From Psychromonas ossibalaenae ATCC BAA-1528 (GTDB lineage: Bacteria > Pseudomonadota > Gammaproteobacteria > Enterobacterales > Psychromonadaceae): a DNA stretch of 58,380 nucleotides. The notes beneath the pieces are model-generated. The model did not search any database. It was given only the letters and a program-made list of their open reading frames with translations, and had not been told where the DNA came from. The DNA lies in assembly GCF_000381745.1 (NCBI RefSeq), contig NZ_KB906968.1, forward strand, positions 1 through 58,380. The letters are read 5' to 3'. Position numbers and translations under genes: made by a program. Of the stretch, positions 36,026 to 46,857 are shown piece after piece (the stretch's first letter is position 1; every line of letters starts with the position of its first letter).

Positions 36026-37003
36026 ATGACATCTAGACTAGACAAATTACGTAAATTAACAACAGTTGTAGCTGACACTGGGGATATTGAAGCAATTCAA
36101 AAATATAAACCTCAAGATGCAACAACTAACCCTTCTCTTATATTAAAAGCAGCTCAAACTTCTCTTATATTAAAAGCAGCTAAAATTGCTGAATATGCTC
36201 CTTTGATTGACAGTGCAATAACATATGCAAAAACACAAAGTAACGATCTAAAAAAGCAGATTCAAGATACTTGTGACATGCTCACGGTTAATATTGGTAA
36301 AGAGATTTTAAAAGTTGTACCGGGCCGTATTTCAACCGAAGTTGATGCACGTTTATCTTATGATACAGAAGCAAGTTTGATTAAAGCGCGTCAGCTGATA
36401 AAGATGTATAACGATGCAGGAATTACCAACGATCGTATTTTGATTAAACTAGCATCAACTTGGCAGGGTATTAAAGCCGCTGAAATCTTAGAAAAAGAAG
36501 GGATCAACTGTAATCTGACGCTACTGTTTTCTTTCGCGCAGGCGCGTGCTTGTGCTGAAGCCGGTGTCTATTTAATCTCTCCGTTTGTCGGTCGCATTAT
36601 GGATTGGCATAAAGCAAAGGAAGGGCGTGATTTTGCCCCACAGGAAGATCCGGGCGTGCTGTCGGTTTCAAAAATATATAACTTCTATAAAGCAAATGAT
36701 TATAAAACTGTTGTGATGGGTGCAAGCTTTAGAAATATCGATGAAATTTTAGAGCTTGCTGGTTGTGACCGACTTACTATTAGCCCTGAATTACTGAAGC
36801 AGTTAGCAGATACCGATGGAGAAGTAGTGAGAAAACTCGCCCCTTCAACAAAGGTTCTGACTTTCCAGGCCCCCTTAACCCATGCAGAATTTTTATGGGA
36901 ACATAATCAGGATCCAATGGCGATTGACAAACTAGCTGAAGGTATCCGTAATTTTGCTCTTGACCAGAATCAACTGGAAAAAATGATTGCAGAACGTCTT
37001 TAA
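36026..37003 (+). CDS. tal: Transaldolase with a 9-residue internal duplication
   Basis: The 325-residue protein is TalB-type: [44 protein letters not shown] and [19 protein letters not shown] with the Schiff-base lysine. It carries C3 units in the non-oxidative pentose phosphate pathway. It is about 8 residues longer than the E. coli enzyme because of a direct repeat of 27 nt (units at 36134-36160 and 36161-36187; SLILKAA occurs twice). The extra residues follow the NPS strand near the active site. Whether activity is kept is not clear. It lies 54 nt before transketolase. Confidence 0.95.
   Translation: MTSRLDKLRKLTTVVADTGDIEAIQKYKPQDATTNPSLILKAAQTSLILKAAKIAEYAPLIDSAITYAKTQSNDLKKQIQDTCDMLTVNIGKEILKVVPGRISTEVDARLSYDTEASLIKARQLIKMYNDAGITNDRILIKLASTWQGIKAAEILEKEGINCNLTLLFSFAQARACAEAGVYLISPFVGRIMDWHKAKEGRDFAPQEDPGVLSVSKIYNFYKANDYKTVVMGASFRNIDEILELAGCDRLTISPELLKQLADTDGEVVRKLAPSTKVLTFQAPLTHAEFLWEHNQDPMAIDKLAEGIRNFALDQNQLEKMIAERL
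36134..36187 (+). repeat. 27-bp tandem duplication inside transaldolase
   Basis: Two in-frame units of 27 bp with about 24 identical positions. Each encodes SLILKAA plus two residues; only one unit is present in the E. coli homologue as I recall it. Confidence 0.8.
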
Positions 37004-37057
37004 TTATCCTCAAAGGACTAATTATTAGTCCTTTCATTCATTTATGATGGAACTCTT

Positions 37058-39043
37058 ATGAAAAACAATCGATTTGCTAATGCTATTAGAGCACTAAGCA
37101 TGGACGCCGTTCAAAAAGCTAATTCAGGCCACCCAGGCGCCCCAATGGGGATGGCTGATATCGCTGAAGTCCTATGGCGTGATTTCTTAAACCACAACCC
37201 GACTAACCCGCAGTGGGCTGACCGAGACCGTTTTGTACTGTCTAACGGACATGGTTCAATGTTGATCTATTCTCTATTACATCTATCGGGTTATGATTTG
37301 TCAATTGATGATCTTAAATCTTTCCGTCAGTTACACTCGAAAACGCCGGGTCACCCTGAATATGATTACACGCCAGGCGTAGAAACAACAACCGGTCCTT
37401 TAGGGCAAGGTGTTACTAACGCAGTTGGTATGGCGATTGCTGAAAAATCTTTAGCTGCACAGTTCAATCGTGAAGGCCACAGTATCGTTGATCATTACAC
37501 TTATACTTTCTTAGGCGATGGCTGTCTGATGGAAGGTATCTCCCATGAAGCTTGTTCTTTAGCGGGTACGTTAGGTCTTGGTAAGCTAATTGCATTCTGG
37601 GATGATAACGGCATCTCTATTGATGGTGAAGTTGAAGGCTGGTTCACTGATGATACTCCGGCACGTTTCGAAGCCTACGGCTGGCATGTTCTTGAAGTTA
37701 ATGGCCATAGTCGCGAAGAAATTAAAGCGGCAATCGAAGCTGCTAAAACTAAAACAACAAAACCAACCATGATCTGTTGTAAAACAACTATCGGCTTTGG
37801 TTCTCCAAATAAACAGGGGACACATGATTGTCATGGTGCTCCACTTGGTACTGAAGAAATTCTTGCTACCCGTAAAGCATTAGACTGGAACTACGGCGAT
37901 TTTGAAATTCCTGCCGATATTTACGCTGGCTGGGATAATAAAACAAACGGTCAGGCTGCTGAAAAGTCTTGGGATAAGAAATTTGCCGCCTATGCATCTG
38001 CTTTCCCTGAACTGGCATCTGAATACAAGCGTCGTATTAACAGTGAAATGCCAAGCGACTGGGAAGCTAAATCAACGCTGTATATTGCTGATTTACAAGC
38101 TGACTCTGCTAATATCGCAACACGTAAAGCATCACAAAACTGTATCGAAGCATTTGCGCCTATGCTGCCTGAACTTCTAGGCGGCTCTGCAGATTTAGCT
38201 CCGTCTAACTTAACTATGTGGTCTGGTACTAAAGCCATTACAGCTGATGATGCATCTGGTAACTACCTGCATTACGGTGTACGTGAATTTGCTATGTCGG
38301 CAATTATTAACGGTATGGCGCTGCACAAAGGTTTTGTTCCTTACGGCGCAACATTCCTGATGTTTATGGAATATGCACGTAACGGTTTACGTATGTCTGC
38401 ACTAATGAAGCAGCGCGCAATCCAGGTATTTACCCATGACTCAATCGGTCTTGGCGAAGATGGTCCGACTCACCAGCCGGTAGAGCAAATTGCCAGCCTG
38501 CGTTTAACGCCAAATATGGACACCTGGCGTCCATGTGACAGTGTTGAGTCTGCGGTTTCTTGGAAATCTGCAATCGAGCGCACTGATGGTCCAACATCGC
38601 TTATCTTCAGTCGTCAAAACCTGAAACCTCAACCGCGTGATGAACAGCAGTTAGCTGATGTTGCAAAAGGTGGTTACGTACTATTAGACAGTGCTGCTCC
38701 TGCTGAAATTATCTTGATTGCTACTGGTTCAGAAGTACAGCTTGCTGTTGAAGCACACGCTGAACTAACAGCTCAAGGTAAAGCGGTACGTGTTGTTTCT
38801 CTTCCTTGTACTGATGTGTTTGAAACACAAAGCACAGAATACAAAGAGTCTGTACTGCCGGCTGCTGTCGCTAAACGTGTTGCTATTGAAGCAGGCATTG
38901 CTGATTTTTGGTACAAATATGTAGGTCTAAACGGTAAAGTTATCGGCATGACAACATTTGGCGAGTCAGCACCGGCTGATCAGTTATTTGAAATGTTCGG
39001 TTTTACAGTAAAAAATATAGTCGGTACAGTTAATGCGCTATAA
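37058..39043 (+). CDS. tktA: Transketolase
   Basis: A 661-residue ThDP enzyme with the full three-domain layout. Visible blocks are [19 protein letters not shown], the ThDP motif [52 protein letters not shown] and the C-terminal [12 protein letters not shown]. It transfers two-carbon ketol units in the pentose phosphate pathway. It starts 54 nt after transaldolase and forms an operon with it. Together they can process the ribose phosphate released by uridine phosphorylase. Confidence 0.97.
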   Translation: MKNNRFANAIRALSMDAVQKANSGHPGAPMGMADIAEVLWRDFLNHNPTNPQWADRDRFVLSNGHGSMLIYSLLHLSGYDLSIDDLKSFRQLHSKTPGHPEYDYTPGVETTTGPLGQGVTNAVGMAIAEKSLAAQFNREGHSIVDHYTYTFLGDGCLMEGISHEACSLAGTLGLGKLIAFWDDNGISIDGEVEGWFTDDTPARFEAYGWHVLEVNGHSREEIKAAIEAAKTKTTKPTMICCKTTIGFGSPNKQGTHDCHGAPLGTEEILATRKALDWNYGDFEIPADIYAGWDNKTNGQAAEKSWDKKFAAYASAFPELASEYKRRINSEMPSDWEAKSTLYIADLQADSANIATRKASQNCIEAFAPMLPELLGGSADLAPSNLTMWSGTKAITADDASGNYLHYGVREFAMSAIINGMALHKGFVPYGATFLMFMEYARNGLRMSALMKQRAIQVFTHDSIGLGEDGPTHQPVEQIASLRLTPNMDTWRPCDSVESAVSWKSAIERTDGPTSLIFSRQNLKPQPRDEQQLADVAKGGYVLLDSAAPAEIILIATGSEVQLAVEAHAELTAQGKAVRVVSLPCTDVFETQSTEYKESVLPAAVAKRVAIEAGIADFWYKYVGLNGKVIGMTTFGESAPADQLFEMFGFTVKNIVGTVNAL

Positions 39044-39989
39044 GCGTAGACGCTGTATCCGAGCTAGACGCCAAAGGTCTTTATTTTTATTGATTCAATT
39101 AAGACAACGAGTTGTCTAATTTATTCAGGGTCAGGATATATTTCTCCTGGCTCTGTTTTGTGAAATCTATTAATTTATTTGATTAAGTCAAGGTATGCTC
39201 CACATTAATGACTAATAACGCAGAGGCCCAGCCCTACTTTCATATGCATTGATCGTAATTCATTTACAACAATACTCTTCATGTTTTAAGAAATGTTTAA
39301 ATCAACAGGTCCTAGTTTTATATTTATTTTCTCAGAGCAAATGACAACTAGCATTACGATGTATTAAGCAAGGGGGATTGTTGGTTTTGCAGTTTCTTCT
39401 CAATTGATGAAAGATTATGATATTTATTAGGAAGGATAGAAAGTGGCACCAGTTAAGTCATCTGATCACAGTAATCCATACTTTGGAAGTTATCGAGCGA
39501 AGATTTGTTAAATTAAATTGAGCCTGACAGACTGAACTGTCAAATCGAATCGGAGCCACTACATAACACAATTGGGTTTAGAGCTAATTATACAATCTCT
39601 ATTTTTCAAAATATGAGATTGTTGACAATGAATGTAGTACTTCTTATAAGTCACAGTGCTTACTTACGACACAAATCAGACGGCTGTTGCCGGAAAAATG
39701 GTATTGCCGTTTGTGGCCTGGTTGGTCAGTCTCAACCCCAGCTGTTTATCTATAGACTTGTGAAACAACATACGGTAGCATCCAATACCGAGCTTGATGT
39801 TGGTTTAAATACCTGCAACTTGCTTTCCCTTCGTATAACCCCAGTAATATGGCCTGGGGGTATCTACCAGGAACCAATAATTCCTGATTACGAAGAGTTT
39901 AGTGCTTTAGCGCTTTTCTCTTTGTATTAGTAGTTTTGTTATTCAGAAGAAAAGTGCTTAGTAATATTTTATTTATTAAGAGCTTAATC
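39044..39989. other. 946-nt intergenic region, no gene recognised
   Basis: The part near 39102-39170 has short hairpins (AGACAACGAGTTGTCT; TCAGGA..TCCTGG) that may help end the transketolase transcript. The rest has no good codon bias. A plus-strand frame at 39613-39930 (105 codons, starting MRLLTMNVV) has no ribosome site and no similarity I recognise. Any true gene here would have to be small and poorly conserved. Confidence 0.5.
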
Positions 39990-40997
39990 ATGAAAAAATT
40001 TATCCAGTCTTTACCTAAAGTCGAACTGCACCTTCACATTGAAGGAACGCTTGAGCCAGAGCTTATGTTTGAGCTTGCACAGCGTAACAATATTACTATT
40101 CCTTTTAACTCATCCACAGAAGTTAAAGAGGCTTATAATTTTCACAATCTTCAGTCATTTCTAGATATCTATTTCCAGGGGGCAAATGTACTGGTTCATG
40201 AACAGGATTTCTTTGACCTGACTTGGGCTTACCTGCTGCACTGTAAAGACGATAATGTTGTGCACACAGAGGTGTTTTTTGATCCGCAGGCGCATACTGA
40301 GCGGGGTATTTGTTTTGCTACTGTAGTCAATGGTATTCATAAAGCACTTGCAAAAGGTAGGACGGAATTAGGCATCAGCAGCAGGCTGATTATGTGTTTC
40401 TTAAGGCATTTAGATGAACAGTCTGCATTTAAAACACTGGAGCAGGCACAAGCACATAAAGATAAAATCATTGCTGTGGGGTTGGATTCAACTGAAATTG
40501 GCCACCCAGCGAGCAAATTTGAGAGAGTATTTAAACAAGCCATTAATCAAGGTTTTTTAACCGTTGCTCATGCTGGCGAAGAGGGTCCCGTAAGTAACAT
40601 CCACGATGCTATGAACTTGCTGCAAATCACCCGCATTGATCACGGCGTTCGCTGCTCAGAGGACCAAGCCTTAATAAAACAACTAGCCGCTGAACGCATC
40701 CCCCTGACTGTTTGTCCATTATCCAACATTAAACTCAAAGTATTTGATTTTATGAAAGAGCACAACATAGTCGATCTTCTTCGCAAGGGCCTGTGTGTAA
40801 CGATTAATTCTGACGACCCTGCCTATTTTGGCGGTTATATGACGGATAACTTTTTAGCGGTGAGTAACGCACATTCTATGAATAAAGCTGAAATTGCTCA
40901 ATTTACTTTAAATGCAATCGAAGCAAGTTTTATTTCTGAATGTGAGAAAAAACGGCTAAAAATAATGACCCAAAAATATTTAGATCTACATCAATAA
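39990..40997 (+). CDS. Adenine deaminase of the adenosine-deaminase fold
   Basis: A 335-residue metal-dependent amidohydrolase. Zinc ligands sit in ELHLHIEGT, in VAHAGEEGP and in the late NSDDPAYFGGY; the mechanism residues include HGVRC. The sequence closely follows the Pseudomonas PA0148 type (PKVELHLHIEGTLEPELMFELAQRN; DPQAHTERGI), which is an adenine deaminase, not an adenosine deaminase. The open frame extends to 39936, but the ATG at 39990 (MKKFIQSLPKVELH) fits the family start. It would turn adenine into hypoxanthine for salvage. Confidence 0.85.
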   Translation: MKKFIQSLPKVELHLHIEGTLEPELMFELAQRNNITIPFNSSTEVKEAYNFHNLQSFLDIYFQGANVLVHEQDFFDLTWAYLLHCKDDNVVHTEVFFDPQAHTERGICFATVVNGIHKALAKGRTELGISSRLIMCFLRHLDEQSAFKTLEQAQAHKDKIIAVGLDSTEIGHPASKFERVFKQAINQGFLTVAHAGEEGPVSNIHDAMNLLQITRIDHGVRCSEDQALIKQLAAERIPLTVCPLSNIKLKVFDFMKEHNIVDLLRKGLCVTINSDDPAYFGGYMTDNFLAVSNAHSMNKAEIAQFTLNAIEASFISECEKKRLKIMTQKYLDLHQ

Positions 40998-41704
40998 TTA
41001 ACATCTCAAATAGATCCCGTTCTTTTGTTTAAATCAATACGCTGTTGATTCCTGTTCACCAGTGATTATTTGATTACAGAGGAGAAAACTATGGGCTTGT
41101 ATTATCACACTTGGGCAGAAATGCCTGTTATATAAAGTGTGGTTGTACAACGCCCAATGAAAGTTTTTGTGTATATTGTGTTTTAGGAAGACTACGTAAC
41201 TGCAATTATAATTGCAGTTACGTAGCTATTTAAGCTAAGTCGCTGGAGGCAATAGAGTCGTAACGTTATACCGAAAGGATAAAGAGGCCTTTACGCTCGC
41301 TACTGGGAGAAAGCGCGCGTTGTGTCAATAACGAAACATTGATGATAACAAATATTATCGCTCACTCGACGGACATTTGTGAGCTAGCCTTTTACACACT
41401 TCTGGCTACAACACACCTTCGCTTTTTTGTTATCTAATTTCACTTTACTCAACCCATACCGGCTTATAGCTTTGGCTTTTTTCATAAAATTAAATGCACT
41501 TAATTAACTGTTATATTCAATTTTTTACAATGAACTACAATTTAGTCGACAGCTGATGCGTATTGTTGAGCAAACTGTCTAATTATCTATTTTGTACAGA
41601 AAACGACCTGCACATCCAAGTTTATGTATCTGCTGTTTATGGAATTACTGCAGAAAAATATTGCTGCGGTAAAGCAAATATGAGTTTACAGAGGAAAGTT
41701 CGAT
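40998..41704. other. 707-nt intergenic region with a 34-bp palindrome and csp leader
   Basis: There is no normal gene. A 34-nt perfect palindrome lies at 41192-41225. A 14-codon ORF at 41091-41135 (MGLYYHTWAEMPVI) follows a good GAGGAG site and may be a remnant or leader. The last about 170 nt is the likely long 5' leader of csp, as in cspA mRNAs. An 18-nt word at 41331-41348 is shared with the end of the binding-protein gene at 27811. Confidence 0.5.
41192..41225. repeat. 34-bp perfect palindrome
   Basis: CTACGTAACTGCAATTA followed directly by its exact reverse complement. It could be a cruciform, a terminator-like hairpin, or the site of a dimeric protein. The flanks give no T run longer than TATTT. 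Confidence 0.75.
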
Positions 41705-41908
41705 ATGAGTAAGGGCACAGTAAAGTGGTTCAATGCAGATAAAGGTTTCGGTTTCATCAGCCCCGAGGACGGAAGCAAAGATCTGTTCGTTCACCACTCC
41801 GAAATCAAAACAGGTGGTTATGCAACGCTCGATGAAGGTCAGAAAGTAGAGTTCGAAGTCGGACAAGGTCAAAAGGGACCGTGCGCAAATAACGTTGTAC
41901 CAATTTAA
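41705..41908 (+). CDS. CspA-family cold shock protein
   Basis: A 67-residue single cold-shock domain with RNP1 (KGFGFI) and RNP2 (LFVHHS), and [17 protein letters not shown] at the start. It binds single-stranded RNA and melts structures at low temperature. GAGG precedes the ATG by a normal spacing. The long AT-rich leader suggests post-transcriptional cold control, but I see no clear cold box. E. coli-style paralogue naming cannot be assigned. Confidence 0.95.
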   Translation: MSKGTVKWFNADKGFGFISPEDGSKDLFVHHSEIKTGGYATLDEGQKVEFEVGQGQKGPCANNVVPI

Positions 41909-41924
41909 TTTTAAGTAATAATAA

Positions 41925-41957
41925 CAGTAAGGCGCATCAATACGGTGTGCCTGCTGT
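41925..41957 (+). terminator. Hairpin after csp
   Basis: AACAG-T-AAGGCGCA pairs with TGTGCCT-G-CTGTT with a G-T pair. It starts 17 nt after the stop and has no strong T run, so it may be a structured 3' end. Confidence 0.4.
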
Positions 41958-42041
41958 TGGTGCTAGCCTTCTGGCAACCTAAATTAGACTGCCGTGGCCT
42001 CTTGGGATCTGTTTCCGGGCTTTTTATTCTTTCCTCCTATC

Positions 42042-43007
42042 TCAGCGGCAGATTAACCGCCCGCGAGCAGCCGAAAAATGCACAAGATATCTCAAACACA
42101 CATAAGCCACCATCAAAGTTGCAATCAGCAGTTCAATATCAGCTAAACGTCCAGCCATAACTGCCAGCTGCGGATCAAATTGAGAGGCAGATAAATAAGC
42201 AGCCGTTTTATACATAGCCGTTGCACCAATCACTAAAGGAAAGGTAAAGGCAGAATAAGCCGGACTAAAAGGCAGGCGTAACAGTTTAGTAAAAGCGAAA
42301 TAGATAAAGAAGGTCATCAGCACCGCCAGCCCGCCTAATATAACCACCAGCAGATGATGCGGATTTTCAGCAATGGTTAAATAACCTGCTAATAATAAAC
42401 TGGCAGGCGCGGCAAATATCGCAATCGTCGGCTTTTCATTATCTGCAATAGTGGTGGTGAAAAATAAACGGTACAGCATAACAGGCAGCAATACTGCGTA
42501 GGCTGCCAGGCCGAACACAAACAGCGTTTGCGCAAGCGAAACAAAAACACCGCCGGGGAATGAAACAGCCGCCACTACTATGCCTACCGGCGGAATAAAC
42601 CAGCTTGGTAAAATATGCTCTACAGTGAAATTTTTACAGCGGTAATAGATAAAAACGCTTAAAAAAATCAGGTGCAGCACAATTGCTGTCAGCCATAAAG
42701 CTTGGGCTAAGGAATGATCAAAACGGCCTATATTTTTCGCCACAATCATGGTCGCCATGGCAAATGTAGGTACCACGCTGCCGCTCATATGATGACTTAA
42801 ATCCTGTTTTAATAAACCAGGATTAACAATAAATTTAAGCAGCAGCAGGATTAATAAAGCTCCGCCGACTAGTGCACCAAACATTTGTCCTTTACCATAC
42901 AGATCCGCCTGGTTTTCCCAGCACCAGCCCAAACTTGCAATACCTAAAGCAAGGCCGGCCAAAGCTGTCGGTGTATTAGATAAAGAAGTATTTACTTTTT
43001 TCAGCAT
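42042..43007 (-). CDS. TDT-family transporter (TehA/SLAC1 type)
   Basis: A 321-residue integral membrane protein with about 10 TM helices. Typical blocks are PTALAGLALGIASLGWCWE at the N terminus, NPGLLKQDLSHHMSGSVVPTFAMATMI, ILPSWFIPPVGIVVAA and FSPAYSAFTFPLVIGATAMYK. Members include tellurite-resistance TehA, malate exporters and sulfite exporters. The divergent YeiE-like LysR regulator hints at sulfite or dicarboxylate export. The substrate cannot be named. Confidence 0.85.
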   Translation of the reverse strand: MLKKVNTSLSNTPTALAGLALGIASLGWCWENQADLYGKGQMFGALVGGALLILLLLKFIVNPGLLKQDLSHHMSGSVVPTFAMATMIVAKNIGRFDHSLAQALWLTAIVLHLIFLSVFIYYRCKNFTVEHILPSWFIPPVGIVVAAVSFPGGVFVSLAQTLFVFGLAAYAVLLPVMLYRLFFTTTIADNEKPTIAIFAAPASLLLAGYLTIAENPHHLLVVILGGLAVLMTFFIYFAFTKLLRLPFSPAYSAFTFPLVIGATAMYKTAAYLSASQFDPQLAVMAGRLADIELLIATLMVAYVCLRYLVHFSAARGRLICR

Positions 43008-43153
43008 GACAACCCCTCGCTGGTTTTAATATAAAATGATTATAAACTGCCGCTATTATTAAAAATAGCTTAAACTATTTAACCAAACGTTAAATAAAAC
43101 TTACCATCAATGCAGTGTAAGCAGCCGCTCTACTCAATCGCGCAGAGGTGTAT

Positions 43154-44056
43154 GTGCATATTACCTTAAAACAGTTACAGGTTTTTATCTGTATTACTCA
43201 GGAAAAAACCATTACAGCCGCAGCCTTAAAGCTTTTTATCAGTAAACCAGCGGTCAGCATGGCACTGGCCGAATTAGAAAAACAGTTAGGTCATAAACTC
43301 TTTGAACGTAAAAATAACCGCTTAATCATTAATGAACAGGGCAGACAGCTGCAGCCCCTGGCGGATGAACAGATTGAACGCAGTAAAGAGATAAGCCGCT
43401 TATTCAAACCGGCAGCTCAAAGCAGCGGTAAGCTGAAGATAGGTTCAAGTAATACTATCGGCAACCACGTAATCCCCTCTCTGCTGGGTGATTTCAGAGT
43501 CACCTCTAGTCAAAGCCGTCAGTCTTTGTTAATTGATAACAGCGCATTTATTGCTCAACAGCTGAAAGATTATGAACTCGATATTGGCTTAGTTGAAGCC
43601 AATATCTTTGACAGCGAACTGCAGTCAAGCCGCTGGCTGCAGGATGAAATGCTGATAGTCTGCCATGCCGGACACCCGCTTGCACAAGAGCAACAGATCA
43701 CCTTAAATGAGCTGGAAAACCAGCAGTGGATTTTACGTGAACACGGCTCCGGTACCCGTGACTTTTTCTTAAAACAGATAGGTGAAAAACTGACAGATTA
43801 TGAAGTGTCACTAGAGCTGAATACTACAGAAGCAATTATTAACTGTGTTTCAGCAGGATTAGGTATCAGCTGTATGTCGAAATTAGCCGCACGCCATGCA
43901 CTTAAAGATAAACGCCTGGTGCAGCTGGATTTAAAGCTTGGTGAAGATATCACCATGACACGTGATTACTGGCTGATCCGGCATAAAGAAAAGTACCAGA
44001 GCCCGTTATTAAAGCAGTTTATTGAGTTTGCACAGAACTGGAAACTGCCCTTTTAG
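43154..44056 (+). CDS. LysR-type regulator, YeiE-like
   Basis: A 300-residue LysR protein with an N-terminal HTH (HITLKQLQVF...ITAAALKLFISKPAVSMALAELEKQLGHKLFER) and a type II binding domain. The N terminus is like YeiE (HITLRQLEVF). The longer reading frame begins at GTG 43148; I prefer the GTG at 43154, which lies 5 nt after GAGG and gives the family start. It diverges from the TDT transporter and likely controls it. In E. coli, YeiE responds to sulfite, but that is not shown here. Confidence 0.85.
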   Translation: MHITLKQLQVFICITQEKTITAAALKLFISKPAVSMALAELEKQLGHKLFERKNNRLIINEQGRQLQPLADEQIERSKEISRLFKPAAQSSGKLKIGSSNTIGNHVIPSLLGDFRVTSSQSRQSLLIDNSAFIAQQLKDYELDIGLVEANIFDSELQSSRWLQDEMLIVCHAGHPLAQEQQITLNELENQQWILREHGSGTRDFFLKQIGEKLTDYEVSLELNTTEAIINCVSAGLGISCMSKLAARHALKDKRLVQLDLKLGEDITMTRDYWLIRHKEKYQSPLLKQFIEFAQNWKLPF

Positions 44057-44063
44057 CCATAAA

Positions 44064-44101
44064 AAAACGCATTAAGTAAAAAATACCTAATGCGTTTTCT
44101 T
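44064..44101. terminator. Bidirectional terminator between lysR and aroC
   Basis: AAAACGCATTA pairs perfectly with TAATGCGTTTT, loop 13 nt. The A/T tracts on the arms make it suited to both strands. Confidence 0.85.
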
Positions 44102-44121
44102 CACTAATAAAAAATAAACGA

Positions 44122-45210
44122 TTATTTAATAAAAGGTGTATTGGTTGTCACATGCAGGTTCTGTGCACGATGGCGCAGCAGATGATCCAGCAGGGTTATC
44201 GCCATCTGCGCTTCAGCAATCGGCACGGCACGAATACCAACACAAGGATCGTGACGTCCTTTAGTGATCATCTCAGTCTGCTCGCCGTCAGTTGTAATAG
44301 TGCGTCCGGGAATAGTCAGACTTGATGTCGGTTTTAAGGCAATATGCGCGATAATATCCTGGCCGGTTGAAATGCCGCCTAATATACCGCCGGCATGATT
44401 GGATAAGAAACCGTCCGGGGTCATTTCATCACGATGCTCAGTACCCTTTTGTGCTGCAACGGCAAAACCGTCGCCAATCTCCACACCTTTAACGGCATTA
44501 ATGCTCATTAATGAGTGTGCAAGCTCTGCATCTAAACGGTCAAATACCGGTTCACCTAAGCCAACTGGTACACCGGAAGCAACTACAGACACTTTAGCGC
44601 CTACTGAATTGCCCTCTTTAATCAAAGCTTTCATGTAATCTTCAAGCGCTTCTAATTTCGATGTATCAGGAAAGAAAAACGGATTGTTTTCAATTTCATT
44701 CCAGTCAATTATATCAGGTGTAATATCCCCTAGCTGACTTAAATAACCGCGGATCTCAATGCCGAAATGCTCTTTTAAATATTTTTTCGCAATCGCACCG
44801 GCAGCTACACGCATTGCCGTTTCACGCGCCGATGAACGGCCGCCGCCGCGGTAGTCACGGTGTCCGTATTTCTGATGGTAAGTGTAATCAGCATGACCCG
44901 GGCGGAACAGATCTTTGATCGCCGAATAGTCTTTTGAACGCTGATCGGTATTCTCAATTAACAAACCTATGCTGCAGCCGGTTGTTTTACCTTCAAATAC
45001 ACCGGATAAAATCTTAACCTGATCCCCTTCCTGGCGCATCGTAGTATAACGCGACTGTCCTGGACGACGCCTGTCTAAATCGTGCTGCAGATCTGCTTCA
45101 CAAATCTCTAAACTTGGTGGAATACCATCAACGATACAACCTAGAGCCGCACCGTGACTTTCACCAAATGTGGTTACTTTAAAAAGCTGACCAATACTGC
45201 TTCCTGCCAT
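44122..45210 (-). CDS. aroC: Chorismate synthase
   Basis: The 362-residue enzyme has the family landmarks: [63 protein letters not shown] and the C-terminal [20 protein letters not shown]. It converts EPSP to chorismate using reduced FMN, the last shared step of aromatic amino-acid synthesis. It follows prmB by 75 nt in the common gammaproteobacterial prmB-aroC order. Confidence 0.98.
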   Translation of the reverse strand: MAGSSIGQLFKVTTFGESHGAALGCIVDGIPPSLEICEADLQHDLDRRRPGQSRYTTMRQEGDQVKILSGVFEGKTTGCSIGLLIENTDQRSKDYSAIKDLFRPGHADYTYHQKYGHRDYRGGGRSSARETAMRVAAGAIAKKYLKEHFGIEIRGYLSQLGDITPDIIDWNEIENNPFFFPDTSKLEALEDYMKALIKEGNSVGAKVSVVASGVPVGLGEPVFDRLDAELAHSLMSINAVKGVEIGDGFAVAAQKGTEHRDEMTPDGFLSNHAGGILGGISTGQDIIAHIALKPTSSLTIPGRTITTDGEQTEMITKGRHDPCVGIRAVPIAEAQMAITLLDHLLRHRAQNLHVTTNTPFIK

Positions 45211-45285
45211 GATTATTTCCCGCTTGTTTGTGATTTTAAAACAGAGGCTCTACCTCTATTCTGTGAAATATTGCGCCGGCCGAAA

Positions 45286-46209
45286 TTAAAACTCGGCGGC
45301 GTCAAGCTGTGCTTTTGTTAAGACAAATACACCATGCCCGCCTGCTTTGAATTCGATCCAGGTAAATGGAACGTCTGGATAAGCCTGCTGCAGGTGTACC
45401 TGTGAATTACCGACTTCAACAAATAACACACCGTTTTCATTTAATTTACTGCTCGCCTGCTGGAGCATTTTACGTACTAAGTCTAAACCGTCAAAGCCGC
45501 AGGCTAAGCCCAGCTCAGGCTCATGCTTGAACTCTTCAGGTAAGTTTGCCATATCTTCTGCGTCAACATAAGGCGGATTTGAAACAATTAAATCGTATTT
45601 TTCCTGCTCAATGCCGGAAAAAAGATCTGACTGAATCGGGAAAACCTGCTGCTCAAGCCCATGCCCCTGAATATTAATTTCCGCAACATCTAAAGCATCT
45701 TCTGATATATCAACGGCATCCACTTCCGCTTCCGGGAAAGCATAAGCACAGGCAATCGCAATACATGCACTGCCGGTGCACAGATCCAGAATACGTTTGG
45801 GCGCTTCTTCAACCCAGGGTGCAAACTGCGATTTAATTAACTCGGCAAATGGGGATCGCGGTACTAAAGTACGCTCGTCAACATAAAACTCTAAACCTGC
45901 AAACCAGGCTGTATTAGTTAAGTATGCAACCGGAATACGTTTCTCAATACGCATAACAATCAGCTCAGCTAACATTTCCCGTTCGCGTCTGGTTAGGCGC
46001 GACTGCAGAACGCTGTCATGACTGTCCATGGCTAAATTCAATGAAGGTAATATAAGCTGAAGCGCATCATCCCACGCGTTGTCTGTTCCATGGCCGTAAA
46101 AAATACCGGCGCGGTTAAACTCGGTTGCCGCCCAGCGCAGCATATCCTGAATGGTAACCAGCTCATTAACAGCTTCATCTGTAAAAATCGTATCCAACTT
46201 ATTCTCCAA
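45286..46209 (-). CDS. prmB: Ribosomal protein L3 glutamine methyltransferase PrmB
   Basis: A 307-residue SAM methyltransferase. [20 protein letters not shown] is the SAM-binding loop and [11 protein letters not shown] is the NPPY motif for glutamine N5 methylation. The N-terminal helical part ([17 protein letters not shown]) is typical of PrmB rather than PrmC. It methylates Gln in ribosomal protein L3. It is divergent from smrB, as in Vibrio and E. coli relatives. Confidence 0.96.
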   Translation of the reverse strand: MENKLDTIFTDEAVNELVTIQDMLRWAATEFNRAGIFYGHGTDNAWDDALQLILPSLNLAMDSHDSVLQSRLTRREREMLAELIVMRIEKRIPVAYLTNTAWFAGLEFYVDERTLVPRSPFAELIKSQFAPWVEEAPKRILDLCTGSACIAIACAYAFPEAEVDAVDISEDALDVAEINIQGHGLEQQVFPIQSDLFSGIEQEKYDLIVSNPPYVDAEDMANLPEEFKHEPELGLACGFDGLDLVRKMLQQASSKLNENGVLFVEVGNSQVHLQQAYPDVPFTWIEFKAGGHGVFVLTKAQLDAAEF

Positions 46210-46264
46210 TTAAGGTAAACTCACGCAACTTTGTTTTATTCAAGTAATCAGCATAGGAAAGGCC

Positions 46265-46810
46265 ATGACTAATAAAAATAAAAACGATGATTTTTCGCTA
46301 TTCAGCGCTGAGTTTTCAGGTATCAAAAAGTTGCAACAGGATACCATAAAATTACCGACTAAAAACATGAAGAAAAAAGAAGTCATCAAACAAAAACGCG
46401 AAGAATCACTCGAGGCAAATCATTTCTCCGATGCTTTTGAACCTCACCTGCCGGAAGAAGGCCCGGTTCGTTACTGCCGTGAAGATGCTGACAAGTATTT
46501 AGTAAAACAGATAAGACGCGGTGATTTTGCACCGGAAATCATCCTCGATATGCATGGCCTGACACAAGAAGAAGCCAAGCGTGAATTAGGCGCATTAATC
46601 GCCTGTTGTAAAAAAGAGGGATTGTACTGCTGCAGCGTGCTGCACGGTGTTGGTAAACATATTTTGAAAAAACAAGTGCCTCTATGGCTTGCTCAGCACC
46701 CGGATATTTTAGCCTTTCACCAAGCACCGCTCGAGTTCGGCGGACACGGCGCACTGCTGGTGTTAGTTGAACTGGAAGACTGGCAGATGAAGCAGGAATA
46801 CGAAAAATAA
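46265..46810 (+). CDS. smrB: SmrB ribosome-rescue endonuclease
   Basis: The 181-residue protein has a SMR domain with ILDMHGLTQEEAK (DxH motif) and VLHGVGKHILKKQVPLWLAQHP, followed by FHQAPLEFGGHGALLVLVEL. The N-terminal tail is basic and unstructured. SmrB cleaves mRNA between collided ribosomes during rescue. It begins about 56 nt from the divergent prmB. Its last 75 nt occur again, in decayed form, downstream at 46858-46933. Confidence 0.95.
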   Translation: MTNKNKNDDFSLFSAEFSGIKKLQQDTIKLPTKNMKKKEVIKQKREESLEANHFSDAFEPHLPEEGPVRYCREDADKYLVKQIRRGDFAPEIILDMHGLTQEEAKRELGALIACCKKEGLYCCSVLHGVGKHILKKQVPLWLAQHPDILAFHQAPLEFGGHGALLVLVELEDWQMKQEYEK

Positions 46811-46857
46811 TTTAGTTTAAAACTGATAGATATATCATCAAGCGTCGCCAGCATGCA

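Noticed and set aside
39613..39930. 105-codon plus-strand ORF
   Set aside because: No ribosome site, no recognisable motif and poor codon character; listed only as part of an intergenic entry.
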